Shown here one piece after another: positions 18,020 to 51,179 of a DNA stretch of 64,000 bases (the first letter of the stretch is position 1; every line of letters starts with the position of its first letter). The position numbers and the translations under genes were made by a program. The DNA is taken from assembly GCF_963678975.1 (NCBI RefSeq), contig NC_089274.1:18493633-18557632 (forward strand), read 5' to 3'. The DNA comes from Dysidea avara (Eukaryota; Porifera; Demospongiae; Dictyoceratida; Dysideidae). The notes beneath the pieces were generated by a model. That model was not told where the DNA came from. It made no database searches and worked only from the letters and a program-made list of their open reading frames with translations.

Positions 18020-21000
18020 TTACCACATCATGAAGAGATCATCATATACACGGTCACCTATAAAAAAGGAGTTTGTCAAATCGAAAATTGCTAGGTAAGG
18101 AGTATTTTGTGCAGCTCTGGTAAATTTAAGTGCACCTGGTGTTTCTAAATTGGTTTCATTAATTTGTAAGATTTGCAGTTTGGTATTTTGAATTAATGCA
18201 GCTGTAATTTCATTTGCTGCTTCGCTGCCAATGTTATTGTTTGAGATGTCAAATTCGGTCAGAAATGAAACATGCCGTAAAGCATTTATAATCTTAATAC
18301 TTCCTGATGCTTGTAAATTGTTTTGGTTGATACGGAATATCTGTAGCATAGGGTTATGATATAAAACAGACGCAACGTCATTTGCTGCTTCACTACCGAT
18401 ATTGTTGTCAGAAATATCTAGTTGTGTAAGTGATGCAACATTATGTAAGCCTCTTGCAATCTTAATTACACCTGATGTTTGCAAATTATTTCCATAAATA
18501 CTAAACTTTTTCAGTTTAACACTATGACATAAAACAGCTGCAATATCATCTGCTGCTTCTCTACCAATGTTGTTATTTGAAATGTTAAATTCTGTCAAAA
18601 CTGTAATGATCTGCAGAGATGTTGCGATCTTAATAGCACCTAATGTTTCTAAATTATTTTCATCGACACAAAACACTTGCAGTTTATTGTTATGAGATAA
18701 AACAGCTGAAATGTCATCTGCTGCTTCACTACCAATATTGTTGGTTGAAATATTAAATTCTGTAAGGGATGAAACACAACTTAAGGCTCTTCCAATCTTC
18801 ATTGTGCCTGACGTACCCAAATTATTTCCATGTAGATATAACTTTTGTAGTTTAATATTATTAGATAAAACAGCTGCAATACCATCTGCTGCTTCACTAC
18901 CAATATTGTTGCTTGAAATATCAAGTTCTGTCAGAGATGGCAAATTCTGCAAAAGTTTAATAACCTTATTCATGTTCAATAGTTCTATCCTGTTTTGTCG
19001 TATTCTGAGCCTCTGTAGTGGGGTGTTACAAGATAAGGTGCTTGTAATGTCATCTGCTGCTCCATTACCAATGCTACAATTTGAAATATGAAATTTTGTC
19101 AGAGATGAAAAATTATGTAACAATGCCCTCACAAAGTCAAGTACAAATGTGTTTTCCAAATGAATTTTATTTAAGTGGCAGGTTTCTACTTTTGCTAAAA
19201 CAACTGCAATGTCATGTACTGTTTCTATATCAATGTTGTACTTTGAAATGTTATGAGATGATGAAATACAATGTAATGCTCTTGCTTTACATAACTCAAC
19301 TTCTTGAAACAACAGTGAATTTCCACGCACAGAAACACTAATATTACTACATGGTTCTTCATTTTCAATCTTCATGACAGAAACAGAAAAATATACAAAT
19401 TTAGTATGACGTAGACCTCTGATGATATTCATAGCACTTGCTGCATTAAAGTTATTGTTATCAACATTGAAATATACGATCCCAGTATTGCGACATAAAA
19501 TAGCAGCAATGTCATCTGCTGCTTCATCACCAATATTGTTGTTCGAAATATTACATGTTGTTAAGGATGAAATACTTTGCAAAGCTGTAGCAATTTTAAG
19601 TATACCTGATGTTTCTAAATTGTTATCATGGACATTGAATACTTTTAGTTGGCTGTTATGAAATAGAATAGCTGCTATGTCATCTGCTGCTTCACTACCA
19701 ATATTGTTGTTAGAAATATTTAATTCTGTCAGAGAAGTAACATCTTGTAAAGCTTTGGTAATCTTTATAGTACCCAAATTTCCTAAATTATTCTTATATA
19801 TCTGCAGTGCTTGTAGTTTAGTATTATGAGATAGAACAACTGCAATATCAACTGCTGCTTCACTACCAATATTGTTCCCTGATACATCCAATTCTGTCAA
19901 AGATGAAATATTTTGTAAGGATTTAACAATCTTTATTATGTTTGATACTTCCATCATGTTTTTGTGTATTCTGAGATTCTGTAGCTTGGTATTACAAGAT
20001 AAAACCACTACAATGTCATCTGCTGCTTCACTACTACCAATATTGCTATTTGCAATATTAAATGCTGTCAGGGATGAAATATTATGTATAAATACTCTCA
20101 CAAAATTAAGTACAACTGTGTTTTCGAAATGAATACTTTTCAAGTGACAAGTTTTCACTTTTGTTAAAATAATTGCCATGTCATTTGCTACTTCACAATC
20201 AATATTGTATTTTGAAATAATTTCAGGCAAAGTGTGCCGTGAACCTGTTGCTTTACTAAAATTATCACCATCAATGAATAATGAGTTACCACGTAACAAT
20301 ACTCTGATATTAGTTGTTCCGTCTCCACCAATATCTGTAACAGAAATAGAAAAATATGTAAGGAACTTGTTATTGTGTAGAGCTCTTATGATTTTTATAG
20401 CAGTTGTTGCATTAAAGTTATTGTTATCAACCACAAATCGTTTAATTCCAGTATTGCATTGCAAAATGGCAGCAATATCATCTGCAGCTTCATTACCAAT
20501 ATTGTTGTTTGAAATATCACATGTTGTTAATGATGAAATATTTTGTAAAGCTTTTGCAATCTTAATTGCACTTAATGTTTCTAAATTGTTACCATGGATA
20601 TAGAATACATGTAGTTGGCTGTTATGGGATAAAACAGCTGCAATATTATCTGCTGCTTCACTACCAATATTGTTGTTAGAAATACTAAATTCTGTGAGTG
20701 ATGTAACATCTTGTAAAGCTCTAGTGATCTTAATCATGTTTGAAGTTTCTATTTTGTTTTCTTGTATTCTTAGTCTCTGGAGATTGGCATTATGGGACAA
20801 AGCAACTGAAATGTCATCTGCTGCTTCACCACCAATATTGTTATTTGAAATCTGAATCTCTGTCAATGACGAAACATTGCGGATTATTGTTCTCACAAAA
20901 TAGAGTACAGCAGGGTTTTCCAAATGAATTCTATCCAAGCGTAAAATTTCTACTTTAGCTAATACAACCAATAAGTCATTTGCAACATCACTATCAATAT

Positions 21001-24000
21001 TGCAAGGTGAAATGATTTGAGATACAGTGTAGTGTGAACCTCTTGCTCTACCAAACTGATCAGTGTGAACAGAAAATAATTTATCACGTAAATATACTTT
21101 AATGTTACCTGTTCCTTTACTATCAATATTTGTAATTGAAATAGAAAAAAAAGACAGAGATTTAGTACTGTGCAGAGCTCTTATAATTTCTATAGCACTT
21201 ACTACATTAAAATTATTGTTATCAGCCATAAACTGTTTAATCCCAGTATTGCAATGTAATACAGCAGCAATATCACTTGCTGCTTCATCGCCAATATTGT
21301 TGTTTGAAATGCAAAATTCTGTCAGAGATGAAGTGTTTTGTAAACCTCTCACAATCTTAATTGCACCAGATGTTTCTAGAATATTTTCATCAATTAAGAG
21401 CTTTTGTAGTTTAGTGTTTTGAGATAAAACAGCTGCAATGTCATCTGCTGCTTCACTACCAATATTGTTGTTTGACATATAAAGTTCTACCAGTGATTTA
21501 GTATTTTGTAAACCTCTTGCAATCTTTATGGCACCTGATGTTTCTAAATTATTTTCCCAAACATAAAACTTTTGTAGTTTGGTATTATGAGACAAAACAG
21601 CTGCAATGTCATCTGCTGCTTCACTACCAATATTGTTGCTTGAAATACTAAACTCTACCAAAGATTCAGTATTTTGCAAACTTCTTGCAATCTTTATAGC
21701 ACCTGATGTTTCTAAATTATTTATTTGTATAGTGAATGATTGTAGTCTAGTATTACGAGATAAAACAGCTGCAATGTCATTTGCTGCTTCACTACCAATA
21801 TTGTTGTTGGACATACGAAGTTCTATCAGTGATTTAGTATTTTGTAAACCTCTTGCAATCTTTATGGCACCTGATGTTTTTAAATTGTTTTTCCAAATAT
21901 AGAACTTTTGTAGCTTGGTATTACGAGACAAAACAGCTGCAATGTCATCTGCTGCTTCACTACCAATATTGTTGTTTGAAATATTAAGCTCTATAAGAGA
22001 TGAACTGCACTGCAAAGCTCTTGCAATTTTAATTGCACCTGCAGTTTCTAAACCATTATTATGGAGGTGAAGCCTTTGTAGTTTGATATTGTGAGATAAA
22101 ACAATTGCTATGTAAATTGCGGCTTTAATACCAATATTGTTGTTTGAAATATATAATTCTGTCAGAGATGAAATGTTTAATGCAAGTGCTCTCACAAACT
22201 TCAGTACAACTGTTGCTTCAAAGTTAACTTGAAACAAACGGCATATTTCTACTTGAGACAAAACAATTGCAATATCATCTGCTTCATCACTGTCAGTATT
22301 GTAGCCTGAATTATTTTGTGAACCTCTTGCTGAACTAATATTTTCTCCACAAATGGTTAAAGAATTGCCTTGTAAATTAACTCTGATCCCACCTGCTTGT
22401 TTGTCATAATTTTTTCTGATCGAAATAGAAAAATGTTTTAGAATCTTAGTGTTTTGTAAGGCAGTTATAATTTTCATAGCACCAGCTGTCTTCACATTAT
22501 TATTATCAACTGTAAATTGTTCAATCCCAGTATTGTGTAATAAAACAGCTGCAATGTCATCTGCTGCTTCATCACCAATGTTGTTGTTTGAAATCTGAAG
22601 TTTTGTCAGAGATGAAGTATTACATAAGGCTCTTGCTATCTTAATGGCACCTGCTGTTTGTAAATCATTTCCTGACACCTGGATGTCTTTTAATTTAGTA
22701 TTACAAGACAAAACAGCTGCAATGTCATCTGCTGCTTCACTACCAATATTGTTGTTTGACATATGAAGTTCTATCAGTGATTTAGTATTTTGTAAACCTC
22801 TTGCAATCTTTAAGGCACCTGATGTTTTTAAATTGTTTTTCCAAATATAGAACTTTTGTAGCTTGGTATTACGAGACAAAACAGCTGCAATGTCATCTGC
22901 TGCTTCACTACCAATATTGTTGCTTGAAATATCAAAATATACCAGAGATTTAGTATTTTGCAAACTCCTTGCAATCTTTATAGCACCTGATGTTTCTAAA
23001 TAATTTATTTGTATAGTGAATGACTGTAGTCTAGTATTACGAGATAAAACAACTGCAATGTCATTTGCTGCTTCATTACCAATATTGTTGTTTGACATAT
23101 GAAGTTCTATCAGTGATTTAGTATTTTGTAAACCTCTTGCAATATTTATGGTACCCGATGTTTTTAAATTGTTTTTCCAAATATAGAACTTTTGTAGCTT
23201 GGTATTACGAGACAAAACAGCTGCAATGTCATCTGCTGCTTCACTACCAATATTGTTGTTTGACATATGAAGTTCTATCAGTGATTTAGTATTTTGTAAA
23301 CCCCTTGCAATCTTTATGGCACCTGGTGTTTCTAAATTGTTTTCTGCAACATAGAACTTTTGTAGTTTAGTATTATGAGACAAAACAGCTGCAATGTCAT
23401 CTGCTGCTTCACTACCAATATTGTTGCTTGAAATATTAAAATATACCAGAGATTTAGTATTTTGCAAACTCCTTGCAATCTTTATAGCACCTGATGCTTC
23501 TAAATTATTTATTTGTATAGTGAAAGATTGTAGTCTAGTATTACGAGATAAAACAGCTGCAATGTCATCTGCTGCTTCACTACCAATATTGTTGCTTGAC
23601 ATTTGAAGTTCTATCAGTGATTTAGTATTTTGTAAACCTCTTGCAATCTTTATGGCACCTGATGTTTCTAAATTATTTTCCCAAACATAAAACTTTTGTA
23701 GCTTGGTATTACGAGACAAAACAGCTGCAATGTCATCTGCTGCTTCACTACCAATATTGTTGTTTGACATATGAAGTTCTATCAGTGATTTAGTATTTTG
23801 TAAACCTCTTGCAATCTTTATGGCACCTGGTGTTGCTAAATTGTTTTCTGCAACATAGAACTTTTGTAGTTTAGTATTATGAGACAAAACAGCTGCAATG
23901 TCATCTGCTGCTTCACTACCAATATTGTTGCTTGAAATATTAAAATATACCAGAGATTTAGTATTTTGCAAACTCCTTGCAATCTTTATAGCACCTGATG

Positions 24001-26650
24001 TTTCTAAATTATTTATTTGTATAGTGAATGATTGTAGTCTAGTATTACGAGATAAAACAGCTGCAATGTCATCTACTGCTTCACTACCAATATTGTTGTT
24101 TGACATATGAAGTTCTATCAGTGATTTAGTATTTTGTAAACCTCTTGCAATCTTTATGGCACCTGATGTTTCTAAATTATTTTCCTGGGCATAAAACTTT
24201 TGTAGTTTAGTATTTTGAGATAAAACAGCTGCAATGTCATCTGCTGCTTCACTACCTATATTGTGCCTCGAAATAGACAATACCGTGAAAGTTTTAAGAT
24301 ACCCTATGCTATTCTTGACTTCTTCAGCTTGCTGTGGTGATAATGCCTTCAAATATGATTTGTTTGATTGATGGGTATGACAGATAACAGCTGTAAGATA
24401 ATCAGCTAAATACTGAAGTGGTGGAGTGCTGTGGGAGTATTCAATTATTGTTGAAAGTTTGCTTTGTAAACAAACAGCTTTAGAATGTAAATTAATTCCA
24501 CAGATCCTAACATGCTGGAAATTATTATGCAACACACTCTGCCTAGTGCTGGGGACAACATAAATTGCATCAATGTACAAAGGTATATTTGTACCCACCC
24601 ATCTTTTTATTTGATCTATCGCTCTTTCATCACTGAATTGACTACAGTATATAACACGTGGGACTTTCCAAATACGACCAAGTGGGCATACAGCATGAAC
24701 AACAATTACTCTGTTTTGTTCAGGAACATATGTCACCAATAACTTACCTGAATGTATTTTTTCACGTGGAATCTTGTGTTGTATGTTTGCTCTTAATGCA
24801 TTAGTAGTATCATGGATTAACTTAACAGTTTCACTGATATACAAAGCATCAATAGAAAGAATGATTTCCTTGGTATTCCAAAACTTCAACACTCCACATA
24901 TTTTCCTGAGAGATTCCCAGTAAAAGCGATTATATGACATGTCAATGGTTTTAATATTTAATGCTACATTTTGAGAACAAAACATCTCACACAAGACATT
25001 GCAGCTCTTACTGTCAATATTACAGTGTGATAGGTTAATCATTTCCCACTGTTTGTTGGGTAATCTTAATATTAGAACTGCAAGTGTGTGCACGTCATTA
25101 GGTGACAAGGATTGATGACTGAGGTCAATTATTCCTCCCTGGAATATGTTCTCAACAGAAGATAACATTTCATGATCAGCTTCTGCCAAACAGTGTAACA
25201 GGTGAAGACATTTAATCTTATTATTTAATATTGAATTTGAAATATTATGGGTTCCAAACACCCAACTGGATAGTTGAAAATAATTTCCAGTTAGGAAATG
25301 TTTAAACACAAAGATATCACCACCTGTTATGCCAACATACATTACCCACGTGTTGCAATAACGAACATTCCAAAATGTGTCATTAAGTAGTTCAAACTGG
25401 GCCTTATCTGGTAGTGAGACAATGTGATAGGCTGCCATGTATTCTTGAATGGCAAAGTGAAGGAAATGAAATGATTCATGATCACAGCCATCCTGTGGCT
25501 TAAAATACCCAGCAGGTTTCAACAAGCCAAGTCCATACCAGTTAGTAGGAGTAAGGTTAGGACATAATGCTTTAACCTCAGCCAGTGTGAACACTAGCTG
25601 ATTCCTTTGTAAAGCAAGAAAAGCAAATTGTGACAACTCCTTAACCACTTCATCAAATGGATGGGGTAGGTCACTGAAACTGCCTATAGTAGTTGTAGTT
25701 ACCTTGTGATCTCTTTTAAGAAAATGAACAATTGTCATAATAATAAATTTTTCAAACAGTTTTGTTCGAGTTTTTGGCAATGTGCTGATACCATCTTCAG
25801 TGAGGCAAAGTAGTATGCTCATTATCAGCGGAATATAACATAATGTATTTAAAGATGGGTTAGACTGTAGAAACCTTTCAAGTCCTTCTATTTTGTCTAT
25901 TTGTCCTTGCAATGCACTTTTGATGAAGTCTCTTCGATCTTCTTCAGTAAAACCCAGCACTTCTGCCCTACAGTCCACAACATCATGAAGATTTGTTGAA
26001 GCAATTGGACGAGATGTAATTATTAAAACATTTTGTTAACCATTTACGGTTAATAATATCTTTTATATAATGGCTCCTGTTATCTTCAGACACTTCATCA
26101 TATCCATCAAGTACAACAGTTAGATGTTTACCATCAGTTTCAACAAGCCAATCAGCTACCTTGCTACCTAGTGAGTCATTCTGATAAAAGTATTTAACAA
26201 GTGTCATCACATCAGTTATGAATTTTACTAGAGGGTCACGCATAAATAATAACAACAACAATTTTTTGCTGTTTAAAAGATTGTGATTAGCCCATTGAAA
26301 AGCAATTTCTTTACTCAAGATAGTCTTTCCCACTCCAGGTGCTCCTTCAATGAGAATTCTGTAAGGGTGAGATGTGGCACCTTCGTATGGAGTAAACAGA
26401 TCATTAATATTTTTAATGGTTCTATCATAGTCAATGTAAGCCTCTTTGTTTTCAATGATTCTATCAGAACTCAATTCCTGTGCAACGGCAGCAATTTCAA
26501 ATTCAGTATGTCTACCTTCATGATGGATGATGGTTAATGGAGTATAGTGTTTAGGATGGTAGGGTGGCCAGTCATCCAAGTCTCCTTTATACCTTCTTTT
26601 AATGTAGTATTCACGCAAATGACCAGTGGCCACTTGAACACCTTTAGTAA
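18020..26650 (-). CDS. NLR-type receptor: NACHT domain plus giant LRR array, one frameshift
   Basis: NLRs are cytosolic sensors of microbial or stress signals that oligomerise through the NACHT ATPase. On the minus strand an acceptor (ATCTTTCCAG, exon from 26650) opens a coding stretch with Walker A GAPGVGKT (26322-26345), Walker B LTVVLDGYDEVS and the sensor VLIITSRP. The NACHT helical region (ending QEYMAAYHIV) and a linker of about 350 residues follow. Then come about 30 copies of a 56-residue double LRR of ribonuclease-inhibitor type (core NNNIGSEAADDIAAVLS). The LRR part is one exon open from 25978 to the stop at 18020 (2652 codons). The NACHT start and the LRR part are in different frames; the shift lies at 26030-26035 in an A4 run. 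No death-fold or CARD exon was recognised upstream, so the effector domain is missing or unseen. The frameshift may be an assembly error or a real break; the otherwise open 8-kb frame argues for recent function. Confidence 0.85.
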
Positions 26651-27035
26651 CTGGAAAGATTACAAATAAATAGCAACATATTAGATGCAATATGAAATAA
26701 GACATTGAATATAAACAAATTATCAGAACACATAGCAGTAAAGGAGGGCTGTCTGTGTGACTGGTATGTAATCAAATAAGACCGTGTTTAAGATATCAAG
26801 CCACAACGTAATGTATTGAGTAGTCCAAGAAGCTGGCAACCTACATCAGTGTGATATTAATAGACAAATAATGAAATGAGTTGATGCATGCAAAAACATT
26901 ATGACTTATAAATGTATACTAACTGAGGATAAAATTGCTGATGAACCTTAAAGGCACAAACATACAATAATTGTAGTGTAGTGTGGGTGAATCACCAGTG
27001 TTGTAAGCCAGTTTACAAATGGCTGTAACATGGCT

Positions 27036-27289
<254 letters not shown>

Positions 27290-27290
<1 letters not shown>

Positions 27291-27700
27291 CACATTCGCA
27301 AGGCTACAGGCCAAACGAAGCAGCGAAGGATCACCATTCTTTGCCACAATATTTAACTCGCTGCTGGGATGTGCCTTTTCGGGTTCCGACGAGTGTCTGC
27401 CTTCTGCGCTTTGCCTTTCCTTTTATCTTCAATTACGGATCGTCTTCTTCTTTTCCAGTCACGGAGGTGTTAATAATTCGTATCGACACTTTCCTTAGAG
27501 CAGCCGTATTCGGACGCCACAAAACTAATAACGGATTCCGTACTGTGAGGGCAAGTAGATGCCTGTATAGCAACACTTGCAAAGCGATCAAACAGCCTAG
27601 TGAAGTAAGAACACACTGCCACGCCCTTATCAATCAGAGCGCGCGCTCTTACTTAACGATCTGTGGACCACGCCCATTATTAATGGTCCAGCTGTAACTA
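27290..27700. repeat. Repeat shared with 30420-30560, followed by GC-richer DNA
   Basis: The words CCAAACGAAGCAGC, GGGATGTGCCTTTT and CTTTCCTTTTATCTTCAATTA occur here and in the same order at about 30455-30546. The downstream part has two CCACGCCC boxes and a GAGCGCGCGCTC palindrome (near 27640), unusual in this AT-rich window. A promoter role is possible but unsupported. Confidence 0.6.
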
Positions 27701-27781
27701 ATTGTAGAAAACAGGAGATAGAAACCCTGCATGCCTTTCAATTTAGTAATTGAGCAGCTTGCATAAAGCAAGCAGCAAGAT

Positions 27782-27808
27782 CGAGATACTCTAATAGAGC
27801 AGTCAGTG
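27782..27808 (-). repeat. Dispersed CTCTATTAGAG motif
   Basis: One of the fullest copies, on the minus strand: GTGACTGCTCTATTAGAGTA-like with flanking TCTCG, read as GATACTCTAATAGAGCAGTC on the plus strand. It lies just outside the perfect hairpin that begins at 27855. Confidence 0.75.
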
Positions 27809-27854
27809 CCAAAGATCAATAATAGCTATATACCTATACCAAAAAAAGTTAACA

Positions 27855-28143
27855 AACTAGTGAATTTAAAAATTGTTAATTTAGAAATGGAAGTAGGGAT
27901 CAAGCGATAAAAACTACTGAAACAAGTGATTTGAATGATGGCAACTATTACAACATAGCTTTGTGGGGAAATCCCTACTTTGGCATTGAACATATATGGT
28001 GACGTGGTGAGATGCCAATGTAAGGATTTCCCCACAAAGCTATGTTGTAATAGTTGCCATCATTCAAATCACTTGTTTCAGTAGTTTTTATCGCTTGATC
28101 CCTACTTCCATTTCTAAATTAACAATTTTTAAATTCACTAGTT
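27855..28143. mobile_element. Foldback element with perfect 120-bp arms
   Basis: Bases 27855-27974 and 28024-28143 are exact reverse complements over all 120 positions by my reading, with a 49-base spacer. A diverged relative is at 61674-61910 (shared words GTAGGGA, GATAAAA, ACTGAAACAAG). Perfect arms mean recent formation or active correction. Confidence 0.9.
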
Positions 28144-28480
28144 ATTTATAATATATTATATATTTTTTATTTAAATTTTATATAGCTAGCCATATACTTT
28201 TTAATTTTATTATATCTATGGTGACACAGAGCAAAAAAATCCCCCGCAGTGGGTTATCCCCACGCAAAACTGTGCATATGTGTAGTTAAGGTTCACTGGA
28301 AACAGATCTATATAGAAGCCAGATCAGAGGATGTATTACATCATTCCAGCTGAAAAAATTTAATAACAGACCTTAACTTTCTGCATGCTGCATAATAAAA
28401 TTCTGTTTCCCAGTCCACCGCCTGCATCTGTTATTTTCAGTATAGATATTACCGTCAGCACATTATTTTACACTTTTTTT

Positions 28481-29243
28481 GGGTGTATCCATTCACTGGA
28501 CTGGACTACTGGACTGGAATACTGGACTGGTATATTTTTGGTTTTTGCACATTCTGTGGCTAAAATTTATTGAGTCCACAAGTCAAGGGTCCTGAGGGAA
28601 CCTACAGCCCACTACTAAATGCCGAATATGAGCAGTAGAGTATGCAATAACTGTCTTTTAATATTTTTGCTGTGATTTATTATGCCCTACAACACTTATT
28701 CCCTACCCTGGTGTACAGTAATGCTGTAGGGAACAATAATTAACCAGCAATCAACTTGCCAGTTGACAATATGCTTCAAGATATCCTTAGTGTGAGCTCA
28801 GGAATTGAGCTAGCATGGACGGACTTGTTTTCAGTGCCGCGGGACGCAATGACTATAATTAAGCACACGCTGAAAAATTTTCTAATCGGTAAGTTTTTCT
28901 CCAGAAGTAAAGGTCTTGCCACGCAAGACTATACTATATAGCTTGCTCCTTGAGCTCACACTAAGGATATCTTGTCAACTGGCGAGTTGATTGCTGGTTA
29001 ACTATTGCTGATATACATTCCCTACAGCATTACTATATACCAGGGTAAGGAATAAGTGTTGTAGGACATAATAAATCACAGCAAAAATATTAAGACAGTT
29101 ATCGCATACTCTACTGCTCATATTCAGCATTTAGTAGTGGGCTGTAGGATCCCTCAGGACCCTTGGCTTGTGAGACTCAATAAATTTTAGCCACAGAATG
29201 TGCAAAAACCAAAAATATACCAGTCCAGTGAATGGATACACCC
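28481..29243. mobile_element. Giant foldback element, arms about 300 bp
   Basis: The left arm 28481-28800 pairs with the right arm 28951-29243 at high identity. The ends are GGGTGTATCCATTCACTGGA and its complement; the innermost bases are TGTGAGCTCA and TGAGCTCACA. The left arm carries an extra CTGGACTGG-type triplication near 28500-28530 and about ten extra bases near 28772. The 150-base loop has a short open frame with no recognised homology. Confidence 0.85.
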
Positions 29244-29682
29244 CTTTTTTTGTACAGCACAGAAATCATAAAATGCCCATTTAACTGGGTAAATAATAAT
29301 AACTAGTTCAACAGCTGTTGAGCTTGAATTATGATTATGTGACATGACACTTTAAAAATGTACACTAGCTAACACATGTAGCCCTTTTGAGCCTAGCAAA
29401 ATTCTCATACACTACACCTGCAGTTCAGTTACTATAAAAACAATGTCACAATTGCATATGTGAGACTTTAATTTGTAGCTACATAATAGTACTACAAACA
29501 AGCAGTACTGAATTCAGTGACACAAATCAGTATAGTATAGAAAGTATTCAAAATGTAATTGTCAACTAGCTACTGATTTCATCAAGGGATTTCATTGAAA
29601 TGATAATAAAAACAGTGTACAAGTAGTAGACTTCATTGTTGGCTATGTACAGTGAGGATACAATACAATATAGCACATATAG

Positions 29683-50223
<20,541 letters not shown>

Positions 50224-50841
50224 CGTGACAAAGCGCCTAATAATATAATTACAAAATATTTCTTGAAATAAGCGATTAATTCTTTAAATTCAACGTCTAT
50301 TTATAAATACTATGCAAGATTCCAGTATTGAGTGTCGGAGTTTATATGCACATATACAAGCAGTTCTATACAGAAGCTGGGGTAACAAAATAGTTCAATA
50401 TCCTCTTCATCTTGTTGAACATTCCAGCTAGTAATGAGTCTCACAAGGAGAGGGGGGGAGGGGTGCTTGAGTGCTGAAGCATCCCCTACCCACCTTCAGA
50501 ATTTCTATATGTTATAGCTAAGAGTCCATAATAGAGTCTTGCTATAGCTAGGAAGCTGATTGAAGCTAGCTACAGGTGTATGCAATTACATACACTGTAG
50601 CTAGCTTCAGCCGCCAGCCAGGCTGCTGCCGGACCCCTTCAGTCATGTGCTGGACAGTTATCTGGCTGTGAGGCTGTTGTAGCTACACTCCATGATACAA
50701 CTTTTCTCATCTTCAGATCCTGAAGCAGTCATTTTGGTTGATGTTTTAAATGCATTCGACTCTGAATCATCAGGCAGCATTGCACCGGCAATATTCAGAG
50801 ACTATGTCAATCATTTTTTACCATCCTTATCGATACTTACA

Positions 50842-51146
50842 CAGGGGCGGATCCAGACTATTAAAAAGGGGGGTTCCATTTTTGGAATTGCAACTTCAGC
50901 CGAGCTGTAAGTTGAAGACCAAAAAAAAAAAAAAAAAAAAAGGTCATCACCTGCTGACAACAGCTGCCCCTCACCATAGACACCCTTACCAACTAAATTT
51001 CCTTATGTATAACTAGATACATAACTTGCTACACTGCTCCTCAAAAGACTACTGTGACTGCTCTATTAGAGTATCTCGAGTAAGAGAGGCTCTTTCAAAA
51101 GGGGGGTTCCATGGAACCCTTGCAACCCCCCCTGGATCCGCCCCTG
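50842..51146. mobile_element. MITE with CAGGGGCGGATCCAG ends, inside the retroelement
   Basis: CAGGGGCGGATCCAG and CTGGATCCGCCCCTG are exact complements, flanked by TTACA on both sides. Subterminal GGGGGGTTCCAT blocks also pair. The interior holds an A run (50922-50941) and a full dispersed motif at 51053-51080. Removing it rejoins the RT frame (TDVIYTLGGETLLSREEG after the next insertion is also removed). Confidence 0.85.
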
Positions 51147-51179
51147 TTACAGGACTGATGTCATTTATACATTGGGAGG

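Noticed and set aside
18711..24110. Many plus-strand open frames of 60-140 codons rich in SSAASLPILL
   Set aside because: They are the antisense shadow of the NNNIGSEAADDIAAVLS repeat in the minus-strand NLR gene.
26641..26705. N-terminal hydrophobic segment (MSYFILHLICCYLFVIF) as a signal peptide of the NLR
   Set aside because: A strong acceptor (ATCTTTCCAG) ends at 26651, so this stretch is better read as intron. NLRs are cytosolic.
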